From JABMMZ01 sp964600345 (GTDB taxonomy: Bacteria; Bacteroidota; Bacteroidia; NS11-12g; UBA955): a DNA stretch of 7,012 nucleotides. A model generated the notes under the pieces. It searched no databases. It had not been told where the DNA came from and saw nothing but the letters and a program-made list of their open reading frames with translations. Location: assembly GCA_964600345.1 (NCBI GenBank), contig CAZRKA010000167.1, forward strand, positions 1-7,012, written 5' to 3'. Shown here one piece after another: positions 1 to 6,904 of the stretch. A program made the position numbers and the translations under genes. Within the stretch, counting starts at the first letter, position 1. Each line of letters starts with the position of its first letter.

Positions 1-1986
1 GAATTCAACCGCAAAGCCGACGGTAGTCTTGAAAAACTACCTGCACAGCACGTTGATACCGGCATGGGATTCGAACGCCTTGTAAGGGTATTGCAGCAGA
101 AAAAGTCAAATTATGATACCGATGTCTTCACACCGATAATAAGTGAACTTGAAAATATATGCGGTAAGAAATATACCGGAACTGACGATAAAAAAGACAT
201 CGCATTCAGGGTTATTGCCGACCATATCCGCGCAGTTGCATTTTGCATAGCTGATGGTCAGTTGCCTTCCAATACCGGTGCAGGTTATGTCATAAGAAGA
301 ATTTTAAGAAGGGCTCTGCGATACGGCTACAGCTATCTGGGAATGCGCGAACCTTTTATGTTCAGATTGATACCGGTCTTGTCGCGCGAGTTCGGAATGG
401 TATTTCCTGAACTTGAGTCTCAAAAGGAATTTATTGCCAAAGTGATACAGGAAGAAGGTAATACATTTCTGAAAACGCTGGCTAACGGACTCGAGAAAAT
501 TAATGCCTATCTGAGTGCCAACACCAAAATTGTGGATGGCAGAACGGCCTTCGAGCTATACGATACTTTCGGTTTTCCGATAGACCTGACCAGACTGATA
601 GCTTCCGAAAACGGATTTGAAGTGGACATAGAAGGTTTTGAATCGTTGCTGCACGAGCAGAAAGAAAGAAGCCGCAAGGATGCTAAAAAAGAAACCGGCG
701 ACTGGAATTATCTACTCGACGACGACAACGAGGAATTTATAGGTTACGATTACACCGAAGCAAGTGTTAAAATTGCCAGATACAGAACCGTCAAAGTAAA
801 AGACAAGGAACAGTATCAGCTGGTATTCAATATCACGCCTTTTTATGCCGAAAGCGGCGGCCAGGTTGGAGATACCGGTATCATGAAAGGAGTAGTAGAC
901 GGAGAAAGTGTTCTACTTACTGATACTCAGAAAGAAAACGACCTGATTATACATTACGTCAAACAATTACCCAAAAATCTGATGCAGTCGTTTGATGTGT
1001 CAGTAGATACCGAAAAACGCAGACTGACAGCCAGCAACCACAGTGCCACTCATTTATTGCACGCTGCGTTAAAACAGGTTTTAGGATCGCACGTTGCTCA
1101 GAAAGGCAGTCTGGTTAACTCAGAATATCTCCGCTTCGACTTCAGCCATTTTGCTAAAATGACGGATGATGAAATCAAATCGGTGGAGCAAATTGTCAAT
1201 GAACGCATCACCGAAAACATTGCGCTGGACGAACAGCGTATGGTGCCGATAAAGCAAGCTGTGGAAGAACTTGGCGCCACTGCTCTTTTTGGGGAGAAAT
1301 ACGGCGACCTGGTCAGGGTGATTACCTTCGGAAAGGAATATTCGGTTGAATTATGCGGGGGTACCCATGTTAAAAACACGGGCATCATCAGGCGATTCAA
1401 AATAGTTTCTGAAAGTTCTGTTGCTGCCGGGGTGCGACGCATTGAAGCGATTACCAACGATGCCTGCGACGCATTTTACCGGAATATTGAAGATAAATTC
1501 AGAGCTATCACTGAATTGCTTGGCGATTCCAAAGATCCTGAAGCCGCCATTCAGAAACTGCAGTCTGAACGCAGTGAACTTTTGAAGAAACTCGAAGCTA
1601 TAGAAAATGAGAAAGCAGCAGGTGAAAAACAAAAATTACTGGGTAAAATTAACAAATCGTCTGCCGGGCTAAACCTCTTATTCGAACGCGTTGACGGTCT
1701 GAGTGCCGATCATTTAAAGAATCTCTGCTTTCAGTTAAGAACCGAGCACAATCCAATATTTGGTGTTATTGCATCTAACATAGACGATAAACCTCTTATC
1801 ACTGTATTTGCTTCTGACGAAGCCGTAAAGGACAAGCAAATCCATAGTGGTAATATCGTGAAGGAATTGGCAAAACTGATACAGGGCGGCGGAGGCGGTC
1901 AACCTTTCTTTGCGACTGCAGGCGGAAAAGACCTTAAAGGACTCGACAAGGTATTGGATGCTGCAAGGGCTTTGCCTATAGTGTAA
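1..1986 (+). CDS. alaS: Alanyl-tRNA synthetase, 5'-truncated by the window edge
   Basis: Cytoplasmic class II synthetase that charges tRNA-Ala and hydrolyses mischarged Ser/Gly-tRNA-Ala. The frame is open from base 1, so the methionine at 64 is internal; 661 residues are visible. In fragment numbering: the class II motif 3 region HVDTGMGFERL (17-27); the tRNA-recognition helical region with DGQLPSNTGAGYVIRRILRR (85-104); the start of the editing domain with AESGGQVGDTG (283-293); zinc-binding HSATH (H347, H351) and CGGTH (C452, H456); a charged, probably coiled-coil stretch (about 515-549); and the C-Ala domain ending with a five-glycine run and QPFFATAGGKD (629-644). All four editing-site zinc ligands are present. 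Aligning them to the E. coli ligands (H564, H568, C666, H670) suggests about 215 N-terminal residues lie upstream, giving a normal full length near 875. It converges on the next gene with a 45-base gap. No sign of decay. Confidence 0.97.
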   Translation, partial: EFNRKADGSLEKLPAQHVDTGMGFERLVRVLQQKKSNYDTDVFTPIISELENICGKKYTGTDDKKDIAFRVIADHIRAVAFCIADGQLPSNTGAGYVIRRILRRALRYGYSYLGMREPFMFRLIPVLSREFGMVFPELESQKEFIAKVIQEEGNTFLKTLANGLEKINAYLSANTKIVDGRTAFELYDTFGFPIDLTRLIASENGFEVDIEGFESLLHEQKERSRKDAKKETGDWNYLLDDDNEEFIGYDYTEASVKIARYRTVKVKDKEQYQLVFNITPFYAESGGQVGDTGIMKGVVDGESVLLTDTQKENDLIIHYVKQLPKNLMQSFDVSVDTEKRRLTASNHSATHLLHAALKQVLGSHVAQKGSLVNSEYLRFDFSHFAKMTDDEIKSVEQIVNERITENIALDEQRMVPIKQAVEELGATALFGEKYGDLVRVITFGKEYSVELCGGTHVKNTGIIRRFKIVSESSVAAGVRRIEAITNDACDAFYRNIEDKFRAITELLGDSKDPEAAIQKLQSERSELLKKLEAIENEKAAGEKQKLLGKINKSSAGLNLLFERVDGLSADHLKNLCFQLRTEHNPIFGVIASNIDDKPLITVFASDEAVKDKQIHSGNIVKELAKLIQGGGGGQPFFATAGGKDLKGLDKVLDAARALPIV

Positions 1987-2031
1987 GTTCGTTATCCAGA
2001 ATAGGGATCACTCGCCGACCTTGGATATGGC

Positions 2032-4776
2032 TTAATGTAATACCTGAATCAGGTAGCGTCCGTTACTGTATTGTCCTTTGACAATTAAATAGTAATACCC
2101 GCTTTCAAAATCACTCAGATTCAATAAAACCCTGTCAGGCTTATCAAATACAGGGTTAATCAGACATTCTTTTCCGGTGATATCAAAAACCTGAATACTT
2201 ATTATTTCGCTCTGAGACAGCACATGAATGTTTCCGGAACCGGGATTCGGAAAAATACTGAAAGCTTCATTTTGCGTCACCTGTATGTTCGAAAGGTCAG
2301 ATACAAGTATGCTATCGATGTCTGAACCACAACTGTTTTCGGCTCTCAGCCAGTACCATCCGAACTCAGAAACAAGTAATTGGGAAAAAGTATCCGACGA
2401 CGAGTTATTCCAGCTATATCTGTCTTCATGATCAGGACCTTTCAACAAGAGGCTGAATGGTTTTCTGAGTCCGGTGTCATTACCAAGATTTACTACAGGC
2501 AGGCTTTTTTCTGTTATGCTTATTGTGTCGGAAGTGGATCCGCACAAATTTGTGACGCTCACAAAAAACTTCCCTCCCCGCTTGATCCGGATTTCTTCAT
2601 TGACGGATCCTGTATTCCAAATGTAAGAACTGTGAGGGTAGCGGGCATTTAATGTATGATTAAACGGAAGGCAGATTGCCGTATCAGACCCGATGTCTAT
2701 TTGCGGCGTATACCTGCTGCTTACACGGATGCTGTCTGTACTTTTACCGCATAAATTACTGATGCTGACAAAATACAATCCCGAATCAGGTATCTGCAAT
2801 ACCGGATCAACACTACCGTCAGACCATTTATACTGACAATCGGGGAAAAAAACGTCCAGGAATGGGTAATTTCCGTTGCAGACAATTGTATCGGGACCTA
2901 ATTCGAGTATGGGCTGCCGGGATGCCAGGATGCTGATACTGTCTCTGTCATTTCCACAGTCATTTTCGGCTATTACCCAGTATAGGCCTTCCTGATTTAC
3001 ACTCAGTGTACTGTCAGTATCGTTTGTACTCCAGCGCCGGCTTAATGTTTCATTATTTCCCTTTATATGGATTGTATAATTAAAAGGATGGCATAAATGT
3101 GTATCAGCAGGCAGAGAAATATCAGGCGTATAAAGGCGGCTAATTTGAATTGAATCAAAACTTTCGCCGCAGACATTTTCACCTTTGACAATGACGGTAC
3201 CGCTTCCGTTGAAAAGCAATACAGATGTTTTATTGGACGGATTGACATTCCACGAATACAGTACATTATTTTCATAAGGGGTAAACAAGGTTATGGGACT
3301 ATTAATAGGCTGATCACAGATTATTGTATCAGCTGCAAGTCTGACTTTGGGAAGTTCCGTCAGTTCCTTCAGATAAATGGTATCGCTTACAGTGCAGTTG
3401 TTGCGGGTGACATCCAACCAGTATTTACCTGCATTCTGAGCTGTAAAGACATCAGTACTATCGCCGCTGTTCCCGTTCCATCTGTATTTACCGCTGATAT
3501 TGGACCGGAGTTGTAAGGACTTGTTTCTACAAATGTTTGTGTCATGCCCGATATTGAGATCCGGATCCACATAGATTTTAATTGCGATACTTTGAAAGTC
3601 GTATACCCATGGTCTTTCTGAATAAAAGCTGACTATGAATATATAGGGTTGTTTTCTGATATCTTTACAGCCGGGGGTCCAGTCAAAACTACCGGTCGAA
3701 CGCCATGCCAAATTTACAGAATCCAGCGAACCTTTGACAGGATTGGTAATAAACATTCTGACTGAATCTGTTTTCATGGTGTCTTTATGTTCAGTAATCA
3801 GATTGATTCTGATAGACTGTCCGATTTTTACCCGGTGTTCAAGTTTCATTGAGTTCTTCGAAAGCAGTGGTTCATTGATGATATTGTTGGCTACAACCAT
3901 AAGGTGATCGGTGATATAATAGCCGATAAGTCGCCTGCTACCATTAATCATCCTGTATTCGTTTACTTTATAGCAAATCACACTTACTTCATTGCTATTG
4001 GTAGGTGTATAGATTAAATTTCCGCTTAAAGAATCATGAAACAAACCTCTGGGTGGAATGCTCAGTGGCAAAGGCATGCAGTTCTTTTGTCCAGCCTGAG
4101 TACAAAGCGGTGTAAGCGGAAAATCCTGACTATAACCCGTGTTATAAGTAGTGTAGGAATTTTTCGCAAACATAGGAGTAAAAAGTTCATAGATCAGGAT
4201 ATCACTGTCTGTGGTATCCAGTACCATGGGGTTGAAATAATTGGGCTGGTTATAGCGGGCGTAAATATTCCTTGTATTTAAAAATGCCGGACCGCTATTA
4301 TCAGATGCCAGACAACGGTCGAGCATACATTCGTAATACATGGCGCCGGAATTCATGGTATTAACAGACCCTGTCCTGCAACAAACGGTAATTGAAAAAG
4401 TAAATTTACATGAAGATTTGAAACTACCCCCGGCAAATGTATCCAGGTTGAGCAGGTATTCGTATTGATGTTCTTCGGAACCAATGTTTGTTGAATTATT
4501 CGGGGGATTGCAGGCTCCCGGTGCATTGATTGTAATGTTGCGAATGGATGTGCGGCTCATATTGACTGTTTTGCTCCCGGAGTCGCATGTCACAATCAGA
4601 GGCAATAATCCCGATGAATTAAAAGGTGTGCCCCGGCAATCCCTTACACCCTTGTATATTATTTTGTAGTTGTTGACAGCAATATACTGGTAGGTAATGC
4701 TTGAAGCAATTGGAGATGCCCCCAGTCCAAGAGTCACTTTCAGCAATACCAATATAAAAAGCAGGTTTCTTTTCAT
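2032..4776 (-). CDS. Large secreted Ig-like repeat protein with T9SS type A sorting domain
   Basis: Predicted exported surface or extracellular protein of 914 residues; no specific ligand or activity can be named. Residues 1-20 form a Sec signal peptide (basic MKR, hydrophobic core, then ASP). Residues about 24-300 match the pattern of a Bacteroidota surface-protein type recalled from family knowledge: RDCRG (45-49), GSEEH (99-103), CCR (132-134), YNTGYS (211-216), an 'xLxYTPT' turn near 254-259 and NEYRxxNG (272-279). The region is cysteine-rich (C47, C64, C89, C123, C132, C133, C150, C155, C225, C233, C268). Residues 301-403 look like one further beta-sandwich, with FDWTPGC at 364-370. Six Ig-like repeats follow (404-828), then a T9SS sorting domain (about 838-914). 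The ATG at 4776 is preferred because it starts the signal peptide; another ATG 10 bases upstream is out of frame. The gene stands alone, convergent with alaS and divergent from the GldM-domain gene. A role in adhesion or matrix is an inference only. Confidence 0.9.
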   Translation of the reverse strand: MKRNLLFILVLLKVTLGLGASPIASSITYQYIAVNNYKIIYKGVRDCRGTPFNSSGLLPLIVTCDSGSKTVNMSRTSIRNITINAPGACNPPNNSTNIGSEEHQYEYLLNLDTFAGGSFKSSCKFTFSITVCCRTGSVNTMNSGAMYYECMLDRCLASDNSGPAFLNTRNIYARYNQPNYFNPMVLDTTDSDILIYELFTPMFAKNSYTTYNTGYSQDFPLTPLCTQAGQKNCMPLPLSIPPRGLFHDSLSGNLIYTPTNSNEVSVICYKVNEYRMINGSRRLIGYYITDHLMVVANNIINEPLLSKNSMKLEHRVKIGQSIRINLITEHKDTMKTDSVRMFITNPVKGSLDSVNLAWRSTGSFDWTPGCKDIRKQPYIFIVSFYSERPWVYDFQSIAIKIYVDPDLNIGHDTNICRNKSLQLRSNISGKYRWNGNSGDSTDVFTAQNAGKYWLDVTRNNCTVSDTIYLKELTELPKVRLAADTIICDQPINSPITLFTPYENNVLYSWNVNPSNKTSVLLFNGSGTVIVKGENVCGESFDSIQISRLYTPDISLPADTHLCHPFNYTIHIKGNNETLSRRWSTNDTDSTLSVNQEGLYWVIAENDCGNDRDSISILASRQPILELGPDTIVCNGNYPFLDVFFPDCQYKWSDGSVDPVLQIPDSGLYFVSISNLCGKSTDSIRVSSRYTPQIDIGSDTAICLPFNHTLNARYPHSSYIWNTGSVNEEIRIKRGGKFFVSVTNLCGSTSDTISITEKSLPVVNLGNDTGLRKPFSLLLKGPDHEDRYSWNNSSSDTFSQLLVSEFGWYWLRAENSCGSDIDSILVSDLSNIQVTQNEAFSIFPNPGSGNIHVLSQSEIISIQVFDITGKECLINPVFDKPDRVLLNLSDFESGYYYLIVKGQYSNGRYLIQVLH
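2035..2265 (-). other. T9SS type A C-terminal sorting domain
   Basis: The last ~77 residues (838-914) carry the usual marks of the por-secretion tail: FSIFPNPGSGNIHV at the start, IQVFDITGKE in the middle, LNLSDFESGYYYLIV near the end and a final strand closing in LIQVLH. In this family the domain directs Sec-exported cargo through the outer membrane by the type IX system, and it is usually removed by the PorU sortase with attachment to lipopolysaccharide, or the protein is released. The final strand is less basic than the common KxxxK-type ending, but the overall pattern is clear. Confidence 0.9.
2293..3567 (-). repeat. Six tandem Ig-like repeats (protein-level, about 70 residues each)
   Basis: Units within the 914-residue protein are approximately residues 404-474, 475-548, 549-620, 621-688, 689-757 and 758-828. 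The shared pattern is: hydrophobic strand, (A/G/P/S/N)DT-x-x-C, about 15-20 residues, aromatic-x-W, a G/S/D-rich turn, G-x-(Y/F)-(W/F)-V, N-x-CG, then D-(S/T)-I. The first cysteines are C416, C487, C562, C633 and C702; the second are C461, C536, C607, C676, C745 and C816. Core tryptophans are W433, W509, W582, W651, W720 and W789. The two cysteines per unit could form an intradomain disulfide. Where I compared coding DNA (units 3 and 5) it is well diverged, so these are old duplications rather than fresh tandem copies. Confidence 0.85.
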
Positions 4777-4948
4777 TGTTTTTCATTAGACACAGAAAAA
4801 GACCAATGTGACATACATGGCAGAAAATGTTATCTTATTAAGTCTATGCGGAAATTAAGTAAGCAATATTTTTAATCGGAGCTTCTTCGAAGTAAGGTAT
4901 AATTCTAAGCATATTTCCTTTACTTTGCTTCAAGAAACTCCTATAATA
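4777..4948. promoter_or_regulatory. Divergent intergenic region between the surface protein and GldM-domain genes
   Basis: These 172 AT-rich bases separate two genes pointing away from each other, so both promoters should lie here unless they extend into the coding regions. A perfect 8-base palindrome, CTTCGAAG (4885-4892), lies inside it and could be a half-site or chance. I see no convincing TTTG / TAnnTTTG Bacteroidota promoter pair for the minus-strand gene and no riboswitch-like fold. No open reading frame here deserves a call. Confidence 0.5.
4920..4927 (+). promoter_or_regulatory. Possible Bacteroidota -7 element for the GldM-domain gene
   Basis: TTACTTTG matches the Bacteroidota sigma-A -7 consensus TAnnTTTG at five of six fixed bases and lies about 21 bases before the ATG at 4949, implying a very short leader. 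No clear TTTG -33 box is visible about 20 bases upstream, so the call is weak. If real, it overlaps the in-frame TTG at 4925 and argues against using that codon as the start. Confidence 0.35.
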
Positions 4949-6322
4949 ATGACTGTGAAATTCTCCGAAATATTTAATTGCATTGCCGGACTCAGGTGCA
5001 TTTTCCTACTCTTATTTATTTTACCCTTGCACAGAATTGCTGCGCAAAGACCTGTAATTTCAATAGACAATCACAATGTATTGTACAGAGGAATTGAAAA
5101 CCCCGTACGTATTGCCTGTCAGGGTTACAAATCCGATCAACTGTTGCTGAGTATTTCAGGCGAGAAAAACAAAGTAAATCATCAAAGTGAAAACTTATAC
5201 AGTGTCATTGTTGGCGAAGATACCGGTGTATGTTTCCTGTACGTAACCGGTGTCAGAAAAAACAAAAAGCAACTTCTGGGTACCTTTCGCTATCAGATTA
5301 AAGACATTCCAAAAGGAAATGCAAAATTCGGCAAGCTCGACAACGGGAATTACTCTATTGACGAGCTTTTATCACAAAATAGAATTGAATACAGCACCGA
5401 CGTCAGCATCACCGGAATAAGCGAAAATGCAGCTATTGTTTCATACAGTGTTTTAATTTTACCAAAGAAAGGACTGATGGAAGAGATGAATTACAATGGC
5501 AATGCGATTCAGCAACAGTTGAAGGATAAAATATCATTACTTAAAATCGGCGACATATTGGTCATTCAACGGATACAAATGCAGATGACAGGAAATAAAA
5601 TTGCTCTCAAGCCACTTTTGTTCATAGTCGTAAAACCAGGTTGGGACAAACAGCAGTCGACACACTGCAGAATCAGTGGAAACCTGGTCATAGACAATGA
5701 AATAAGACCGTACAGATACCCTTTGACCGAACACAGTTTAAATGTTTCGGAAAAGCAACAGAAACATGGAATCTGGAAAGTATGGATATACAATGCCAAT
5801 AAACAGGATTACCTGATCAACTCCGTTGACAGTTTCCATTTTGGCAAACGCATTTATTCGGAATATTTCACTGATGAAAAACGCGATTTCAGAATTGACT
5901 TTATAAGTGACAGCGATATCGTTTACACGTCTTACCACAGTAATGGCCGGGTATACCAGACGGGTAATGTAAAAATTGAATCTGAGGAAATCCGTTATAT
6001 CAAATCCGCATTTTACGAAGAACCCGACATTACACTTAACAGAGGAGGTTTCGAAGTTCATCTGAGCAGGGTATCTGCGCCTTATTTTCCGGTTGGGCAA
6101 TGGCTGGTATATGACAGTACAGGATTTCTGCAATTAAGAATTGAATACGGATTAATAATTGATAGTCTGGTTCACGAAACTAGAGATCCGGATATGCCTT
6201 TATTTTACCCTGTTCAGTATTATCTGGTAGTGCCCGACGGCGAGTGTATTCATTTCAACCAGGACGGCAGTATCCGTGAAAAGATAATATACCGCAATGG
6301 ACGTGTTGTAAGAAGGAAATAA
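4949..6322 (+). CDS. Exported GldM-type double-domain protein with C-terminal MORN-like repeats
   Basis: A 457-residue exported protein. The N-terminus has a hydrophobic core (about 17-27) ending in HRIAAQ, a signal peptide with likely cleavage near residues 32-33; there is no lipobox. Residues 34-117 resemble the third periplasmic domain of GldM/PorM: NVLYRGIENPVRI (43-55), DTGVCFLYVTG (91-101), LGTFRYQIKDIP (110-121). Residues 118-229 resemble the GldM C-terminal domain: GNYSIDELL, a VSYSVLI strand, a KIGDILVIQRIQ segment and KPLLFIVV. About 271-457 carry MORN-like (YwqK-type) motifs: HGIWKVWIY (273-281), YHSNGRVYQTGNVK (329-342), VGQWLVYDSTGFLQLRIEYG (382-401), DGECIHFNQDGSIREKIIYRNG (430-451). 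Full-length GldM (about 510 residues) also has the GldL-binding transmembrane helix and a large helical first domain; both are missing here, so this is not the motor subunit. An ATG start is chosen over the TTG at 4925, which adds only eight residues before the signal peptide. Function unknown; an accessory to T9SS or a surface complex is inference. Confidence 0.85.
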   Translation: MTVKFSEIFNCIAGLRCIFLLLFILPLHRIAAQRPVISIDNHNVLYRGIENPVRIACQGYKSDQLLLSISGEKNKVNHQSENLYSVIVGEDTGVCFLYVTGVRKNKKQLLGTFRYQIKDIPKGNAKFGKLDNGNYSIDELLSQNRIEYSTDVSITGISENAAIVSYSVLILPKKGLMEEMNYNGNAIQQQLKDKISLLKIGDILVIQRIQMQMTGNKIALKPLLFIVVKPGWDKQQSTHCRISGNLVIDNEIRPYRYPLTEHSLNVSEKQQKHGIWKVWIYNANKQDYLINSVDSFHFGKRIYSEYFTDEKRDFRIDFISDSDIVYTSYHSNGRVYQTGNVKIESEEIRYIKSAFYEEPDITLNRGGFEVHLSRVSAPYFPVGQWLVYDSTGFLQLRIEYGLIIDSLVHETRDPDMPLFYPVQYYLVVPDGECIHFNQDGSIREKIIYRNGRVVRRK

Positions 6323-6353
6323 GCACAACTTGTACAATCAGCAGCTTTGCTTT

Positions 6354-6370
6354 ATTGAAACTATTTCAAT
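6354..6370. repeat. Perfect 7-bp inverted repeat overlapping the rlmH stop codon
   Basis: ATTGAAA-CTA-TTTCAAT forms a short AT-rich hairpin across the stop of rlmH (6366-6368), at the convergent junction with the GldM-domain gene (stop at 6320-6322). An AGCA-GCTT-TGCT mini-hairpin (6340-6351) sits just before it. Neither has a T-tract on either strand, so they are at best weak bidirectional terminator or RNA-end elements. Confidence 0.35.
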
Positions 6371-6833
6371 GATGATAAGTGCTTCCCCTGATGATGGTAA
6401 AAGCCCTGAATAGTTGTTCGGCCAGTATCACTCTTACCATCTGATGGTTAAAGGTCATTTCTGAAAGTGATATAGCCTCTCCCCTTTTTTTAATGCTTTC
6501 TGAAAGTCCGTAAGCTCCACCTATTACAAATGCCATTTTAGAATGCTCATGTGTTTTTTTGTCCAGATAAGCCGCAAACCCTTTCGAATCAAATTGCTTT
6601 CCTTTTTCATCGAGAAAAAAAACCGTGCATTTGTCGGGCAATCCCGCTTCTATACTTTCAGCCTCTGCATCCCTGAGTTTCAGGGCGTCCATTTTATTGC
6701 CATTCTTTACATCCGGAAGTTCTTTCCATTCCAGTTTACAGAATTTACCCAGGAGCTTTTCGTATTTTGAAATGCCCTGCCTGACATAATCTTCATTGGT
6801 CTTGCCAATACTGATGATATAAATCTGCAACAT
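6366..6833 (-). CDS. rlmH: 23S rRNA (pseudouridine1915-N3)-methyltransferase RlmH
   Basis: A SPOUT-class methyltransferase that uses S-adenosylmethionine to methylate pseudouridine 1915 in helix 69 of 23S rRNA on assembled ribosomes; cytoplasmic, acting as a homodimer. The 155 residues equal the usual family length. The N-terminal strand is MLQIYIISIGKT, followed by FFLDEKGKQFDSKGFA (72-87). The SAM-binding knot is shown by FVIGGAYGLSESIKKRG (102-118), LSEMTFNHQMVRVILAEQLFRAFTI and the near-terminal RGSTYHH. The asparagine before HQMVR replaces the proline seen in many homologues, a minor variation. The start fits family length, but the AAAGGA just upstream is only one base from the ATG, too close for ordinary Shine-Dalgarno use. 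A terminator of the upstream gene ends 10 bases before the start. The gene converges with the GldM-domain gene (43-base gap). Confidence 0.97.
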   Translation of the reverse strand: MLQIYIISIGKTNEDYVRQGISKYEKLLGKFCKLEWKELPDVKNGNKMDALKLRDAEAESIEAGLPDKCTVFFLDEKGKQFDSKGFAAYLDKKTHEHSKMAFVIGGAYGLSESIKKRGEAISLSEMTFNHQMVRVILAEQLFRAFTIIRGSTYHH

Positions 6834-6843
6834 ATCCTTTTAT

Positions 6844-6881
6844 AAAAAAACAGGTTTCATACATTGCTGTGATGAAACCTG
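6844..6881 (-). terminator. Intrinsic terminator of the OmpA-like gene
   Basis: Read on the minus strand, a perfect 10-bp stem (CAGGTTTCAT / ATGAAACCTG, plus-strand arms 6851-6860 and 6872-6881, 11-base loop) is followed directly by seven Ts (6844-6850). It lies 23 bases after the stop of the OmpA-like gene and so should end that transcript. A smaller stem, CCGTT / AACGG (6882-6886 with 6892-6896), precedes it. On the plus strand the A-run comes before the hairpin, so it does not work as a terminator in that direction. Confidence 0.85.
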
Positions 6882-6904
6882 CCGTTATGGAAACGGGTGT
6901 TTTA

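Noticed and set aside
1..6. The window begins exactly at GAATTC, as if at a cloning junction
   Set aside because: The reading frame through it is normal alaS, and another GAATTC occurs at 4349-4354; coincidence or a contig edge cannot be told apart.
1098..1632. Open frames on the minus strand inside alaS (1098-1457 and 1351-1632)
   Set aside because: They lie antisense to strongly conserved alaS coding sequence, overlap each other and show no family motifs.
1987..2031. Possible terminator between the convergent alaS and surface-protein genes (TATCCA 1993-1998 with TGGATA 2022-2027)
   Set aside because: Six-bp stem, 23-base loop and no T-tract on either strand; indistinguishable from chance. 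No convincing terminator is visible for either gene here.
2228..4669. Short plus-strand and alternative minus-strand frames inside the surface-protein gene
   Set aside because: All overlap the 914-residue gene, whose signal peptide, repeats and sorting domain prove the frame.
5537..6133. Minus-strand frames inside the GldM-domain gene
   Set aside because: They are antisense to a frame with clear domain patterns and have no recognisable content of their own.
4949..6322. Annotating the gene as gldM itself
   Set aside because: The transmembrane motor helix and helical first domain are absent, a cleavable-type signal peptide is present, and the C-terminal half is MORN-like.
6543..6770. Plus-strand frame opposite rlmH
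   Set aside because: Antisense to a full-length, highly conserved rlmH; a coding shadow.
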